A DNA stretch of 64,000 nt from Mycobacterium sp. JS623 (GTDB lineage Bacteria > Actinomycetota > Actinomycetes > Mycobacteriales > Mycobacteriaceae): NCBI RefSeq assembly GCF_000328565.1, contig NC_019966.1, positions 3,038,001 through 3,102,000 of the forward strand, given 5' to 3'. The notes beneath the pieces are model-generated. The model saw only the letters and a list, made by a program, of their open reading frames with translations, did no database searches and was not told the origin of the DNA. Made by a program: the position numbers and the translations under genes. Shown here one piece after another: positions 41,437 to 49,632 of the stretch; the stretch's first letter is position 1, and each line of letters begins with the position of its first letter.

Positions 41437-41452
41437 ACCCGCAGCCTAGATT
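41424..41452 (+). promoter_or_regulatory. Consensus promoter of the MpaB-type gene
   Basis: TTGACA (41424-41429), 17-bp spacer, TAGATT (41447-41452), 42 bp before the ATG. Both boxes are close to the housekeeping consensus, rare in mycobacteria, so the gene should be strong unless repressed. The -35 overlaps the first codons of the divergent TetR gene. Confidence 0.75.
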
Positions 41453-41493
41453 CTGACTACAAGCGTTATCCAATTGCTCAAAGGGGAGCAGCG

Positions 41494-42705
41494 ATGACCA
41501 TTCCGGCTCGCCATCCCGAACGGCCGCTCGCGGTTCCGGCCCTTGTTCGGTTGTTCGCACTGCTCCTGGGTTTGCGCGAGCCGACACCGGAGCAGTGGCG
41601 CAGGCTCGGCGAGCAGCTGACTGCCGGCGACGAACCGATGGATCGACTCGTCGAGTGGATGCCGACTGCGGGCATGCATGAGGCGCGGGCCCTGTTCGAG
41701 AGGGCGAGCGCCGTGGGCATCGAGAACGTGCCCGAAGCGCCAGAGCCGTTGCGCGAGTTCTTCATTCGCGTTGAGTCAGCACCCGAATGGGTCGACTGGG
41801 ACAAGGTGCGCAAAGGGCAACGCGCGCTGCGGATCGGTGGCGCCGACGGCATGTACGTCGCGCGCGACGTATCACTGCTCGGCGGCTATCAGTTCTCCGG
41901 ATTCAACAAGACCCTGCTGCGGACGGGTGCGCTGGAGAAGGGCTCGAACCGGCGGTTCGCTGAGACGATGCAGTGGGCGATGGACGTCATCTCCGACGGT
42001 GGCCTGGTCCCGTTCGGAATCGGTTACCGTTCCACGCTGCGTGTGCGGCTGATCCACGCGTTGGTGCGCCGGCATATCGCGGCCATGCCGGACTGGCGCA
42101 CCGACGAGTGGGGTCTGCCGGTGAATCAGACCGATATGGCCGCGACGCTGGTCGGCGCGCTCGTCGCCCCGCCTGCGGGCGCGATGGGGATGGGGCTCCT
42201 GCCCGGGCCTGGCGACCTTGACGCCATCGCGCACCTGACTCGCTATGTCGGCTGGCTGATCGGCGTGCAGGACGAATGGTTGCCCCATAACTTCCGCGAT
42301 GGCATCCGCGTGCTCTTTCATACGGCTACCGCACTCTCGAAGCCCGACGACTCTACGCAGCAGTTGTCGGTGCCGATGGCCGAGGACCCGCTGTCGTGGC
42401 ACTACCGCAGCGTGTCAGGCCTGCGCCGTCGCCTGGCATGGGCCCAGCACCTGTCGGTGACGAGCGGTTTCCTTGGGCCGCGGGCGATGCGCACGCTCGG
42501 CCTGGCCTACATGCCGCCCTGGTATCCGCTGTTACGGATTCCGGTCAACGTCGGCCGCAGCGTCGCGGCATTGATATTGCCCGGCGGTAGGAATCGTGCG
42601 GCATCCCGCGGTCAGCGAGAGCAAAAAACGTTGCTGCACACCATCATCGGCGATGCCGAAGCGAAGATTGGTGACTCGGCGTCACACATGAGCAGCGTCG
42701 TATAG
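41494..42705 (+). CDS. Oxygenase MpaB-family protein (DUF2236; Lcp-like)
   Basis: 403 residues, helical and without a signal peptide. It carries MYVARDVSLLGGYQFSGFNK, then TLLRTGALEKGSNRRFAET and RVRLIHALVRRHI, the region that in latex-clearing proteins (Lcp) holds the Lys/Arg and the heme-ligand His. The DUF2236 family includes fungal MpaB and Lcp, heme b oxygenases that cleave carbon-carbon double bonds in isoprenoid chains. The substrate here is unknown. Ribosome site AAGGGGAG before ATG 41494; driven from a consensus promoter next to the divergent TetR gene. Confidence 0.82.
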   Translation: MTIPARHPERPLAVPALVRLFALLLGLREPTPEQWRRLGEQLTAGDEPMDRLVEWMPTAGMHEARALFERASAVGIENVPEAPEPLREFFIRVESAPEWVDWDKVRKGQRALRIGGADGMYVARDVSLLGGYQFSGFNKTLLRTGALEKGSNRRFAETMQWAMDVISDGGLVPFGIGYRSTLRVRLIHALVRRHIAAMPDWRTDEWGLPVNQTDMAATLVGALVAPPAGAMGMGLLPGPGDLDAIAHLTRYVGWLIGVQDEWLPHNFRDGIRVLFHTATALSKPDDSTQQLSVPMAEDPLSWHYRSVSGLRRRLAWAQHLSVTSGFLGPRAMRTLGLAYMPPWYPLLRIPVNVGRSVAALILPGGRNRAASRGQREQKTLLHTIIGDAEAKIGDSASHMSSVV

Positions 42706-42743
42706 ACGGGTCACGTTGCCCGCCAACATGATCCGGTCGCAGA

Positions 42744-43058
42744 TCAAATGTCAGGGATCGTCTGGCTGAGGTACGTTTCCCAGCTGGCGATCGGGCTCTT
42801 CGGATCGGACATGAGCGCCTGCATATCGGCGTCGGCCATCATCGATTCCTGAACCTTGCCGTAGCTTGTCCAATCAGCAGTGCTAGAGAGCACGGCTAGT
42901 GTGCCGGTAGCGGGTCCACCAGCCACGTTCCACAATGTGGTGACGTTCTCAGCACCATGCTTGCGGGCGAGATCGCACCCTTTCTTGATGTGCTTTTGGA
43001 TAGCGTCCCAATTGGTGCCTGGTTTCGGGCGAAGCAGTACGAACGAGACAACAGTCAT
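42744..43058 (-). CDS. Small conserved protein, possible dimeric alpha/beta-barrel
   Basis: 104 residues. VVSFVLLRPKPGTNWDAIQK followed by a helix (HIKKGCDLARKHGAENVTTL) and a strand-helix repeat (GTLAVLSSTADWTSYGKVQE) is the ferredoxin-like pattern of dimeric alpha/beta-barrel proteins such as NIPSNAP and ABM families. No catalytic residues can be assigned. Start ATG 43058. The 198 bp to its left on the minus strand's upstream side hold no gene. Confidence 0.65.
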   Translation of the reverse strand: MTVVSFVLLRPKPGTNWDAIQKHIKKGCDLARKHGAENVTTLWNVAGGPATGTLAVLSSTADWTSYGKVQESMMADADMQALMSDPKSPIASWETYLSQTIPDI

Positions 43059-43256
43059 TTTGACCCCCTAATGTGTTGCAGGCGTATGCCTTCCTCCCCA
43101 AGCGCGGAGCATAGTCTTCGACCGCCGCGCCGATAAGCCCTCTGCAGACATGGCCAAACACGTCGTTGCGCCATCAAGAGATTGCGCGCGGGTCCCCGGC
43201 CGCTAGAAGGACAAACGTCTTACGGAGGATTGGAAACGCGTGTGGCAGTTCTTTTC

Positions 43257-43924
43257 TCAAGAACGCATTGAATCGAGGAAGTAGCTTTCTTTCCCCGTCG
43301 GATAGCCGCCACCGTCCGTCGCGATATGAACATGGTCCATGTGATTTGCGGTTTCGTTGCCATAGTTCGCGGTCCAACTCGGCGCCGCCTGAGCCGGGTA
43401 GAAGCCCTGCCGGCATATCACGTGGATGACGCCCCATGTCTTCGCGATCGCCAACGCATAACCCGCGATCTGGTTACCCAATACGATGCCCGCATCGGAG
43501 TGATGGTCCGGAATCATCACGTCGATCGCCAACCCGTTGGGATGCCACGGCAACGGATCCTGCCGATACCCACCGATCGTCTTGATCTCCGGGAACATCA
43601 CGCTGATCGCACGGGCCACCCAGATCGGGTGGATCTGCAACCCGCCCTCCGGTGCGTTGCCAGCAGGCAACGAGAATTGGAAATCCTGCCCAGACACCGG
43701 TGCGCTCGCCGCCAACAACTCCGCCTCCGACGGAGCCGCCACCTTCGCCGCACTCGGCGGCGGCGCAGCTTCCTGCGTCGACGGCACTACCGCTACATCG
43801 CAGGGCTGTGCCGCGGCGCGGCACCTTGGGCGTAGAACATGCCGCCTGCAAGAACAACCGACGCCCCGAGCGCCAACCAGCGAGCCCGGCCGTTGGCTAA
43901 CAGGTGCTTGCGCACGACCAGCAC
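43257..43924 (-). pseudogene. Secreted M15-like peptidase-fold protein, apparent frameshift
   Basis: From GTG 43924 comes a signal-anchor (LVVRKHLLANGRARWLALGA, then SVVLAGGMFYAQGA), whose frame stops at 43795-43800. The main domain follows in another frame, from about 43825 to 43257: AISVMFPEIKTIGGYRQDPL, WHPNGLAIDVMIPDHHSD and NHMDHVHIATDGGGYPTG. The H-x6-D and H-x-D-H-x-H pattern is like the zinc site of M15/VanY-type peptidases of the cell wall. The break is in a GC-rich run near 43810-43825; one base less or two more would join the parts. A GTG at 43787 could still give the domain without export signal. Confidence 0.65.
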
Positions 43925-43974
43925 CTTACTGCGGCATCCGCTGCGAAATGGCTAGCTTTACCAAAGGTTGAGCG

Positions 43975-44787
43975 TTACGCAATCATCGGGTCGATCGCCG
44001 ACCGGGGCACCAGCACCTGCGTGGCGCCAGCCGCCTCCGGCAGCAGCGTCCCCTGATCGAAGAAGAAAATCACCCCGTCGTTGACTATCGCGAAATTCTG
44101 ATAGTTGTTCGGGTTGTACAGCGCCGCAGGTGCGATCGCCACCGGCGGCGCCGCGGGCGCGGGCGGCGGAGTCGCCACGGGCGAGGTGGTCGGCGCTGGC
44201 TGACCGGGCTGCGCAGGCGCCGCGGGCGGCGCGGCCGGCGGCGGCGGTGCCATCTGCTTCTGCAGCTCAGCCTGCACGATCGGGCCCACGACCTTCAGCG
44301 GATCGTCGACGCGCCACAACGGCGTGTTGTTCTTATCGTCCGGTGCAGCCGTCCAGATGATCGCCTTGCGATAGCTCTGGTCCCAGTTGAACGCCTTGTA
44401 CATCGTCTGCGGATGCGCACCGCCGACGTTTTGGTACACCTTGAACACCACGGCCTGCGTGCCCCGCGGCGGCACTGCCGAGTTGTATTCCGTTGGCGTG
44501 ATGTTCAGCTCATACGGCGTGTCGCGCGGCGCGCCGGATTTGGCCACGTTGAGGAACCCGTCGCGCGTTTGGGCGATGTAGTCGGCCACCGACTTCTGGT
44601 CGGGGTAGTCCAGCGGGATGCTGATGTTGACGTTGTAGCCGGCGTCGGCGAGCTGGATCTCACACGTCCGGCCCGTGTTGCCGCCCTTCAGATCGGCGCA
44701 GTAGTCCTTCGGCGCGGCCGACGCCACGCCCGAAGAGCCGAAGATGGCGACGGCCGCGACGAGCACGGCCACATTGAAGATGCGCAT
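43975..44787 (-). CDS. Secreted MPT64/RsiV-family protein with Pro/Ala-rich linker
   Basis: 270 residues from ATG 44787 (ribosome site GGAGGGAA). A Sec signal (FNVAVLVAAVAIFGSSGVAS, cleavage near ASA-AP) precedes a DUF3298/RsiV-like domain as in mycobacterial MPT64: YCADLKGGNTGRTCEIQLAD, YNVNISIPLDYPDQKSVADY, ELNITPTEYNSAVPPRGTQA. A low-complexity linker of Pro and Ala (about residues 180-220) is followed by a second short domain, FAIVNDGVIFFFDQGTLLPE, typical of the lysozyme-sensing RsiV fold. Exported, probably wall-associated. Confidence 0.85.
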   Translation of the reverse strand: MRIFNVAVLVAAVAIFGSSGVASAAPKDYCADLKGGNTGRTCEIQLADAGYNVNISIPLDYPDQKSVADYIAQTRDGFLNVAKSGAPRDTPYELNITPTEYNSAVPPRGTQAVVFKVYQNVGGAHPQTMYKAFNWDQSYRKAIIWTAAPDDKNNTPLWRVDDPLKVVGPIVQAELQKQMAPPPPAAPPAAPAQPGQPAPTTSPVATPPPAPAAPPVAIAPAALYNPNNYQNFAIVNDGVIFFFDQGTLLPEAAGATQVLVPRSAIDPMIA

Positions 44788-44889
44788 CCCGAATTCCCTC
44801 CTGGCAAACTGCGGCACGACGCCGCGGACGAGAGATTAGCGCGTAGTACTACTCAACCGCTAAGCGCCCTGGCCAGGCATGCTTGCAAC

Positions 44890-46194
44890 ATGCCGCTCAC
44901 CACGCCCGCATCCGATGCCCGCCAGGTCGTCGACAACACACCGGCCGGCCGCGACCGCGCCGTCGACTTCATCCGCATCGCGGCACTCTTCGTTGTCATG
45001 TTCGGACATTGCGCGCTGCTGCTCGCCACGATCGACACCGGCGGACTGCGCATCGGCAACCTACTCGGCGAGCTCCCCGCGATCGCGCCGATCACCTGGG
45101 TCGTCCAGGTGATGCCCCTGTTCTTTCTCGCGGGCGGCGCTGCTGCCGCTTACGGCTGGCATACCGGAACCCGATGGGGCACATGGCTATTCACCAGGGC
45201 CCAGCGCCTCTGCCGACCCGTGTTCTGGTACCTCGCGGCATGGTCGGCCGGCCTTGTGATCGCGCGCATGACCCTCGGCGCTGAATCAGCAGAGGGGCTC
45301 GGCCGCGAGTGCGTCGCGCTGCTGTGGTTTCTCGGCGTCTACCTTGTCGCGCTCGCGTTCGTCCCCGCCCTGACCCGGTTGCGCACGGGTGGCGGAGTCG
45401 CGGCCGCAATCGCATTGCTTCTGACCGCCGCAGCGGCATTCGACGCTGTCCGGATCGCTGTCGGCGTGCCCATGTCCGCCGTCGCCAACTTCTTGATCGT
45501 CTGGCTCATCCCCGTTGTGATCGGGGTGGCCTACGCGCGTCGGCTGATCACTGTCCGCTTGGCATGGGCCGTGGCTGCCTCGGCATTCACCGCGCAGGTG
45601 GTGCTGGCGATCACCGGCCCCTACGACGTGTCTTTGGTCGTGACCGGCGCCGAGCGGATGTCGAATGTATCTCCGCCGACGTTCCTGCTCGCTCTGCACT
45701 GCACGTGGATGTCGTTCGCGTTCGTCGCTACCGCCAGCGTGATCCGCCGATGGACTACGCGGCCTCGAATCTGGCGGGCGGTCGTCGTCGGCAACGGGGG
45801 AGCGATGACTCTCTACCTGTGGCACATCCCCGCCATCGCAATCGCAGCGTTTACGCTCAACTCCTTCGGAGTTGACGCGTATGACGTTCATGCGCAAGGG
45901 TTTTGGACCCACTTAGCGCTGCGAGCGGTCGTCTTCGCGGTCGTCATGGCCCTGATGTTCCGACTGCTCTCACCGCTCGAACATCGCCGACTGCCGTGGT
46001 GGGATGCGCCCGTCGGCGCCAACGGCACCCGTGCGACCGTCGCCGGTGCGCTGGTGTGTTTCTCAGGCGCCGCGGTCCTGTTGCTCGCCAAGAACGGGCT
46101 TGACGATGCCATCGGCGCGACGGCCGTTGGCAGCTTCATCGCTGCCTTGGCCGTCGCGCGCGTAGCGGCTACGCCCCGAGCGCGGGTCCGATAG
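44890..46194 (+). CDS. Membrane acyltransferase (acyltransferase-3 family)
   Basis: 434 residues with ten or more hydrophobic helices. RDRAVDFIRIAALFVVMFGH near the start includes the conserved Arg and catalytic His of the acyltransferase-3 family (OafA/OpgC type), which O-acylate sugars or lipids of the envelope. GGAMTLYLWHIPAIAIAAFT is another family signature. ATG 44890 was chosen as the first codon with the typical cytoplasmic N-terminus (MPLTTPASDA). Divergent from the MPT64-like gene; the last 26 bp overlap the esterase gene on the other strand. Confidence 0.85.
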   Translation: MPLTTPASDARQVVDNTPAGRDRAVDFIRIAALFVVMFGHCALLLATIDTGGLRIGNLLGELPAIAPITWVVQVMPLFFLAGGAAAAYGWHTGTRWGTWLFTRAQRLCRPVFWYLAAWSAGLVIARMTLGAESAEGLGRECVALLWFLGVYLVALAFVPALTRLRTGGGVAAAIALLLTAAAAFDAVRIAVGVPMSAVANFLIVWLIPVVIGVAYARRLITVRLAWAVAASAFTAQVVLAITGPYDVSLVVTGAERMSNVSPPTFLLALHCTWMSFAFVATASVIRRWTTRPRIWRAVVVGNGGAMTLYLWHIPAIAIAAFTLNSFGVDAYDVHAQGFWTHLALRAVVFAVVMALMFRLLSPLEHRRLPWWDAPVGANGTRATVAGALVCFSGAAVLLLAKNGLDDAIGATAVGSFIAALAVARVAATPRARVR

Positions 46195-47167
46195 TGGTGT
46201 TCCAGGATTCCTGCATCTCCGACTCGAACAGGCCCCAGGTGTGGGAGCCCTCGGGCCGCGCGACATAGTTGACCGGCACGCCTGCGGCGGCTGCCGCGTC
46301 GGCGAACGCCTTGGTGCTGTCGGCGACGATGCGCTCGATCAACCCGCCGGTGAAGTTGGGGCCGAAGCCCTCGGGCAGCCGGTCGACCGCGCCCTCCCCG
46401 CCGCTGGTCGACGCGGCGGCATAGACCGCCACGCCCTTGAGCTTGGCGACGTTTTTCGACGGATCGTGGGCCACCCACACCGGACCACCCGCCGGACCCC
46501 ACATCGCATCGGCACTCGCACCGCCACTCATCAGCGTCATCGACACCTGCTGGGGCTGATCCGCGGGGTTGAGCAGACCACTGTAGGAACCCACTGCGCG
46601 ATAGAGCCCCGGTGCCTGCACCGCGTAATCCACCGCGGTGCCACCGGTGCTGGACAAGCCTCCAACGGCGTTGCGGCCGTTGGTGTTGTACTGCTTGTTG
46701 ATCAGCGGGGGCAGCTCCTGGGTCATATAGGTCTGGTACTGCTTGCTGCCATCAGCGACCCAGTTGGTCCACCAGCTGAAGGCACCGCCCAGCGGGGACA
46801 CGACGTTGACGTTCTTGGTGGCGAAGAAGCCTTGAATGTCGGTCATCCCGAACCAGCTCTTGCCGCCGGGAGCAATGCCCCCGCCGTCCATGTCGTCGCC
46901 GCCGTCGATGCCGGGCAGCAGATAGAAGGTGGGCGCTCCGGACTTCGGGGCCTTGAAGACATCGTTGACGATCACCGTGTTCATCGCCGGCGAGTACACC
47001 GAGACCTTGTCCCAACGGTCGTTGACGTGCTGAATGTCGGTGATGTGTGGGCCACCGCCTGGTGCTCCACTCGGCGGATCCGCCGCCGCGACCGGGGTTG
47101 CCAGGAACGGAATTACCGAGATCAGGACGACGACGAACGCACGGATACGACTGTTCAGTTGGGTCAC
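46169..47167 (-). CDS. Secreted Ag85-like esterase
   Basis: 332 residues from GTG 47167, with a Sec signal RIRAFVVVLISVIPFLATPV (cleavage near VAA-AD). The mature part is an alpha/beta hydrolase of the antigen-85/esterase-D group: TFYLLPGIDGGDDMDGGGI for the oxyanion loop, nucleophile in VGGLSSTGGTAVDYAVQAPG, and catalytic His in PEGSHTWGLFESEMQESW. Ag85 proteins move mycolic acids onto trehalose or arabinogalactan; whether this one is a mycolyltransferase or a general esterase cannot be told. A longer reading beyond 47167 lacks a signal and is less likely. Confidence 0.87.
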   Translation of the reverse strand: MTQLNSRIRAFVVVLISVIPFLATPVAAADPPSGAPGGGPHITDIQHVNDRWDKVSVYSPAMNTVIVNDVFKAPKSGAPTFYLLPGIDGGDDMDGGGIAPGGKSWFGMTDIQGFFATKNVNVVSPLGGAFSWWTNWVADGSKQYQTYMTQELPPLINKQYNTNGRNAVGGLSSTGGTAVDYAVQAPGLYRAVGSYSGLLNPADQPQQVSMTLMSGGASADAMWGPAGGPVWVAHDPSKNVAKLKGVAVYAAASTSGGEGAVDRLPEGFGPNFTGGLIERIVADSTKAFADAAAAAGVPVNYVARPEGSHTWGLFESEMQESWNTTIGPALGA

Positions 47168-47450
47168 GGGGTGATTATGTAGTTCAGCGAATCCACAGGC
47201 AACCGTTTCCGGATTCAAATGTTGCGTGTCGTCCGGTTTCGTCGACCCCGCTGTGACCAGTGGGTTCGCAAAATGAATGTGGATGTCAGAAGGCGCGACT
47301 CCCGTTGCATCCCAACCGAAGAGACCACCCGTCGAGCTAACTGATCCATTCGCCGACGGCATTTGTTGGGATCGGTAGCCGCCGATGGCGCCTCTACTTA
47401 TCGCAATGACGACGCCAAACCTGGCTGCGCACAACGAAAGGACTACCGCA

Positions 47451-47714
47451 ATGAAGCTCGTGCCCACCCAGCTCGAGGAACAGATCAACCGCGTCGACCG
47501 CCGTACGGCATTGGGTATCGGGATCGCGACTGGTCTGACGGCACTCTGGTGCGCCTACCGGCTGCTCTGGCTGATCTACACGGCAGTGACGTTCTCCAGC
47601 GTCGGCTGGTCGCCGATTTCACTGGTCTTCCCGTTCGTGATCTGGGGGGTGGTCGGTGTGGTCGCGGGGATCGCCGCCTTCGGCTTCCTGACGCGTTACG
47701 CCAAGGGAACCTAA
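47451..47714 (+). CDS. Small two-helix membrane protein, unknown
   Basis: 87 residues from ATG 47451 (ribosome site GAAAGGA). A hydrophilic N-terminus (KLVPTQLEEQINRVDRR) precedes two membrane helices (TALGIGIATGLTALWCAYRL and SLVFPFVIWGVVGVVAGIAA). No known family. The 283 bp before it, up to the esterase start, contain no credible gene; they should hold the two divergent promoters. Confidence 0.65.
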   Translation: MKLVPTQLEEQINRVDRRTALGIGIATGLTALWCAYRLLWLIYTAVTFSSVGWSPISLVFPFVIWGVVGVVAGIAAFGFLTRYAKGT

Positions 47715-47774
47715 CCCCTCATGTCTTGGCCTGGCGCTCGTCACGACGTGGACGGGCGCCGGGTCTGTTTTACG

Positions 47775-48668
47775 TCAGGCGAGAGGCGCAATAGGCGGTG
47801 CGACCGGACCCGGGGGCGGGCCCGGAGGCACGGGCGCGGTATCCAGATGCGGTGTGGGTCCGGCGGCCGCGACCACGGGTGCCTGCGGTGCTGGAGCGAC
47901 AGGTGCGGACAGCGGCGAAGGCGCAGGCGTTGCTTGCGGTCCCGGCGCCGCTCCCGTCGCGGGTGGCTGCGCTAGCACGTCGGCGGCCCAACTGGCTTGC
48001 AGTTGATTCGCGGCGAAAGTCGCTGCCTGATCGGTCATTCCGGCGTCGACGTACGTGTTGTGTGCCGAGAAGCTCCGGCCGCCGGTATCGCAGACAAGGT
48101 CGTTGTCGACGCACAGGTCGATGGTTTTGCCCACGTACTGCGGGCCGATGGTGACGGCCGGGTCATTGATCGCACGCATGAAGCGTGTCGACGGCTTGCC
48201 GAACAATGCAACCGCCGCGATGTGGTTGGACACCTCGGGCGGCATTGGTGCCGGCACTTCCGCCGGCGAAACCCCGTCGGGCACAACGCTCGCGGTGACG
48301 AAGCCCATGACCGCGGCACCCTGCGAGAATCCGCCGAGCACCATCTTGGTCTTGGGGCAATTCGCCGCGGTGGCAAGGATGTGTGTGCGCGCGTCGTTGA
48401 TGCCGTCGAGGGCGGTAGAGAATTCGATGGTCGCCGGATAGTCGACGGCGTACACGCCAACCCACTTCGGCGCGACACGCGCGCGCAGTGCCTCGACGAA
48501 CGCTTCTCCCGTCGGCCCTACGCCGGGCGCCTCAGTGGTGCCTCGAGCGAAAACAACTTCGGCGTCCGGGCACGGCTCGGCCTGCGCGGATGGAGTCGGT
48601 GCACTCGACAGGCCGCAAGTCGCCAGTGCCGCAGCGCCAATCGATACGGCGATATGACGTGGCTTCAC
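47775..48668 (-). CDS. Secreted cutinase-family esterase with Pro/Ala-rich tail
   Basis: 297 residues from GTG 48668. Signal HIAVSIGAAALATCGLSSAP (cleavage near AQA-EP). Cutinase catalytic set: Ser in LGGFSQGAAVMGFV, Asp in CVDNDLVCDTGGRSF, His in SAHNTYVDAGMTDQAA; two Cys pairs (EPCPDAEVVFARGT with NCPK, and CVDNDLVC) fit the conserved disulfides. Mycobacterial members (Culp) are wall-bound lipases/esterases. The last 70 residues are a Pro/Ala-rich low-complexity tail. A longer reading to 48818 adds sequence unlike a signal. Confidence 0.88.
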   Translation of the reverse strand: MKPRHIAVSIGAAALATCGLSSAPTPSAQAEPCPDAEVVFARGTTEAPGVGPTGEAFVEALRARVAPKWVGVYAVDYPATIEFSTALDGINDARTHILATAANCPKTKMVLGGFSQGAAVMGFVTASVVPDGVSPAEVPAPMPPEVSNHIAAVALFGKPSTRFMRAINDPAVTIGPQYVGKTIDLCVDNDLVCDTGGRSFSAHNTYVDAGMTDQAATFAANQLQASWAADVLAQPPATGAAPGPQATPAPSPLSAPVAPAPQAPVVAAAGPTPHLDTAPVPPGPPPGPVAPPIAPLA

Positions 48669-49107
48669 GGACCTATGCTTGCACACCGCGGCGGGTGATG
48701 CGCCCCGAGCGGAAAACCCTTCGTGCGCCCTGGGTTTGCCCCATTTTCGCAGCACAGCAGCAATAGCGACAGACTGCAGCTTCGCCATGACTGACCTCCC
48801 CGCTCGCAACGATGTCATCTATGTCGTGAGACAGCCGCCAAGTATTACGCGACACCCAGATGCTGCCAGCCTGGCCGAAGTGGATTGCGGTGAATACTAC
48901 GTAAACCCACCGCTGAACACCTAATCTCTTAATGCCTCCTTAGAGCTTGCTAATCGGACGCTAGCGAAGCTGGCGCAGGTTCTTCTGCCCGCGTTGACGT
49001 TTCGCTTTCCTGGATTCGACTCGCCTCGAAAGTTGCGGACTGATTGACCATTGCGGTCTCGATGCACGCCTGCCCACGCTCGTATGTCGCCCGACGACCA
49101 GCGAATG
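48669..49107. other. Gap without a credible gene
   Basis: About 440 bp between the cutinase and the decayed oxidase. A minus-strand frame of 53 codons (48950-49111, GTG start overlapping the oxidase's end) is open but has only about 55% G/C at third positions, far below neighbouring genes, so it is probably not coding. The AT content of 48890-48960 is higher than around it. Confidence 0.5.
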
Positions 49108-49612
49108 TCACAGCGCCGAATACATCAGGCCCGCAGGGTCGTTTTCTGACGGACTGCGACTAGCCGTTCCAGGTTTGCTCCGAAGTCGCGCGACGCAGGC
49201 GTGTCCGGCTCCGCGTAGTTGACATAACGCCCAACCGAATGCGCCTGGACCGCGGCATGCGCACTGGTCAGCCACCGGTTTGCGGTGCCGATTCGGTCAG
49301 GCGAAGGCTCGGTATACCACTGCAGGCACGCGGCCTGACGACGCCACGGAAACGCCGTACCTGGCCGGATCGAGGTCGGTGACGGCCCCGGCCTAGTCGG
49401 CATTCGAGGGCACCACGACGTGGCCGTCGATGGCGTCGTCGAGCGCTGTCCAATTCTGCGGATCGGATGACTTAGACGGCTTCGGTGAGGCCGACGTTGT
49501 CGGCTGCGCCTGCGGTCCTTGCGCGGGATCCCGGCACGAGGCCAATGCGCCCGCTGCGACAGTGCCGAGTGCGCTGCGAATGCAGGCCTGACGTGAGATC
49601 CCCCGCGTAATA
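49108..49612 (-). pseudogene. Secreted FAD-linked oxidase (berberine-bridge type), decayed
   Basis: Minus strand, read in order: ISRQACIRSALGTVAAGALA (twin-arginine/lipoprotein-like signal region), DPQNWTALDDAIDGHVVVPS, an in-frame TAG at 49393-49395, AGAVTDLDPARYGV, then in another frame WLTSAHAAVQAHSVGRYVNY and AEPDTPASRDFGANLERLVA, then VRQK and, after a further shift, DPAGLMYSAL and stop. These are the start and end of a BBE-type oxidase (C-terminal YVNY ... YG-x-N-x-x-RLVA-x-KxxYDP). The FAD-binding core is deleted; one stop and at least two frame changes remain. Confidence 0.75.
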
Positions 49613-49632
49613 GCCGAATTCCGGCTGGCGTG

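Noticed and set aside
47168..47488. N-terminal extension of the Ag85-like esterase
   Set aside because: The open frame upstream of GTG 47167 lacks a signal, and the GTG is followed at once by a proper Sec signal.
48950..49111. 53-codon minus frame after the decayed oxidase (TFAGRRATYERGQACIET)
   Set aside because: Low G/C at third positions and no ribosome site; more likely decayed or chance sequence.
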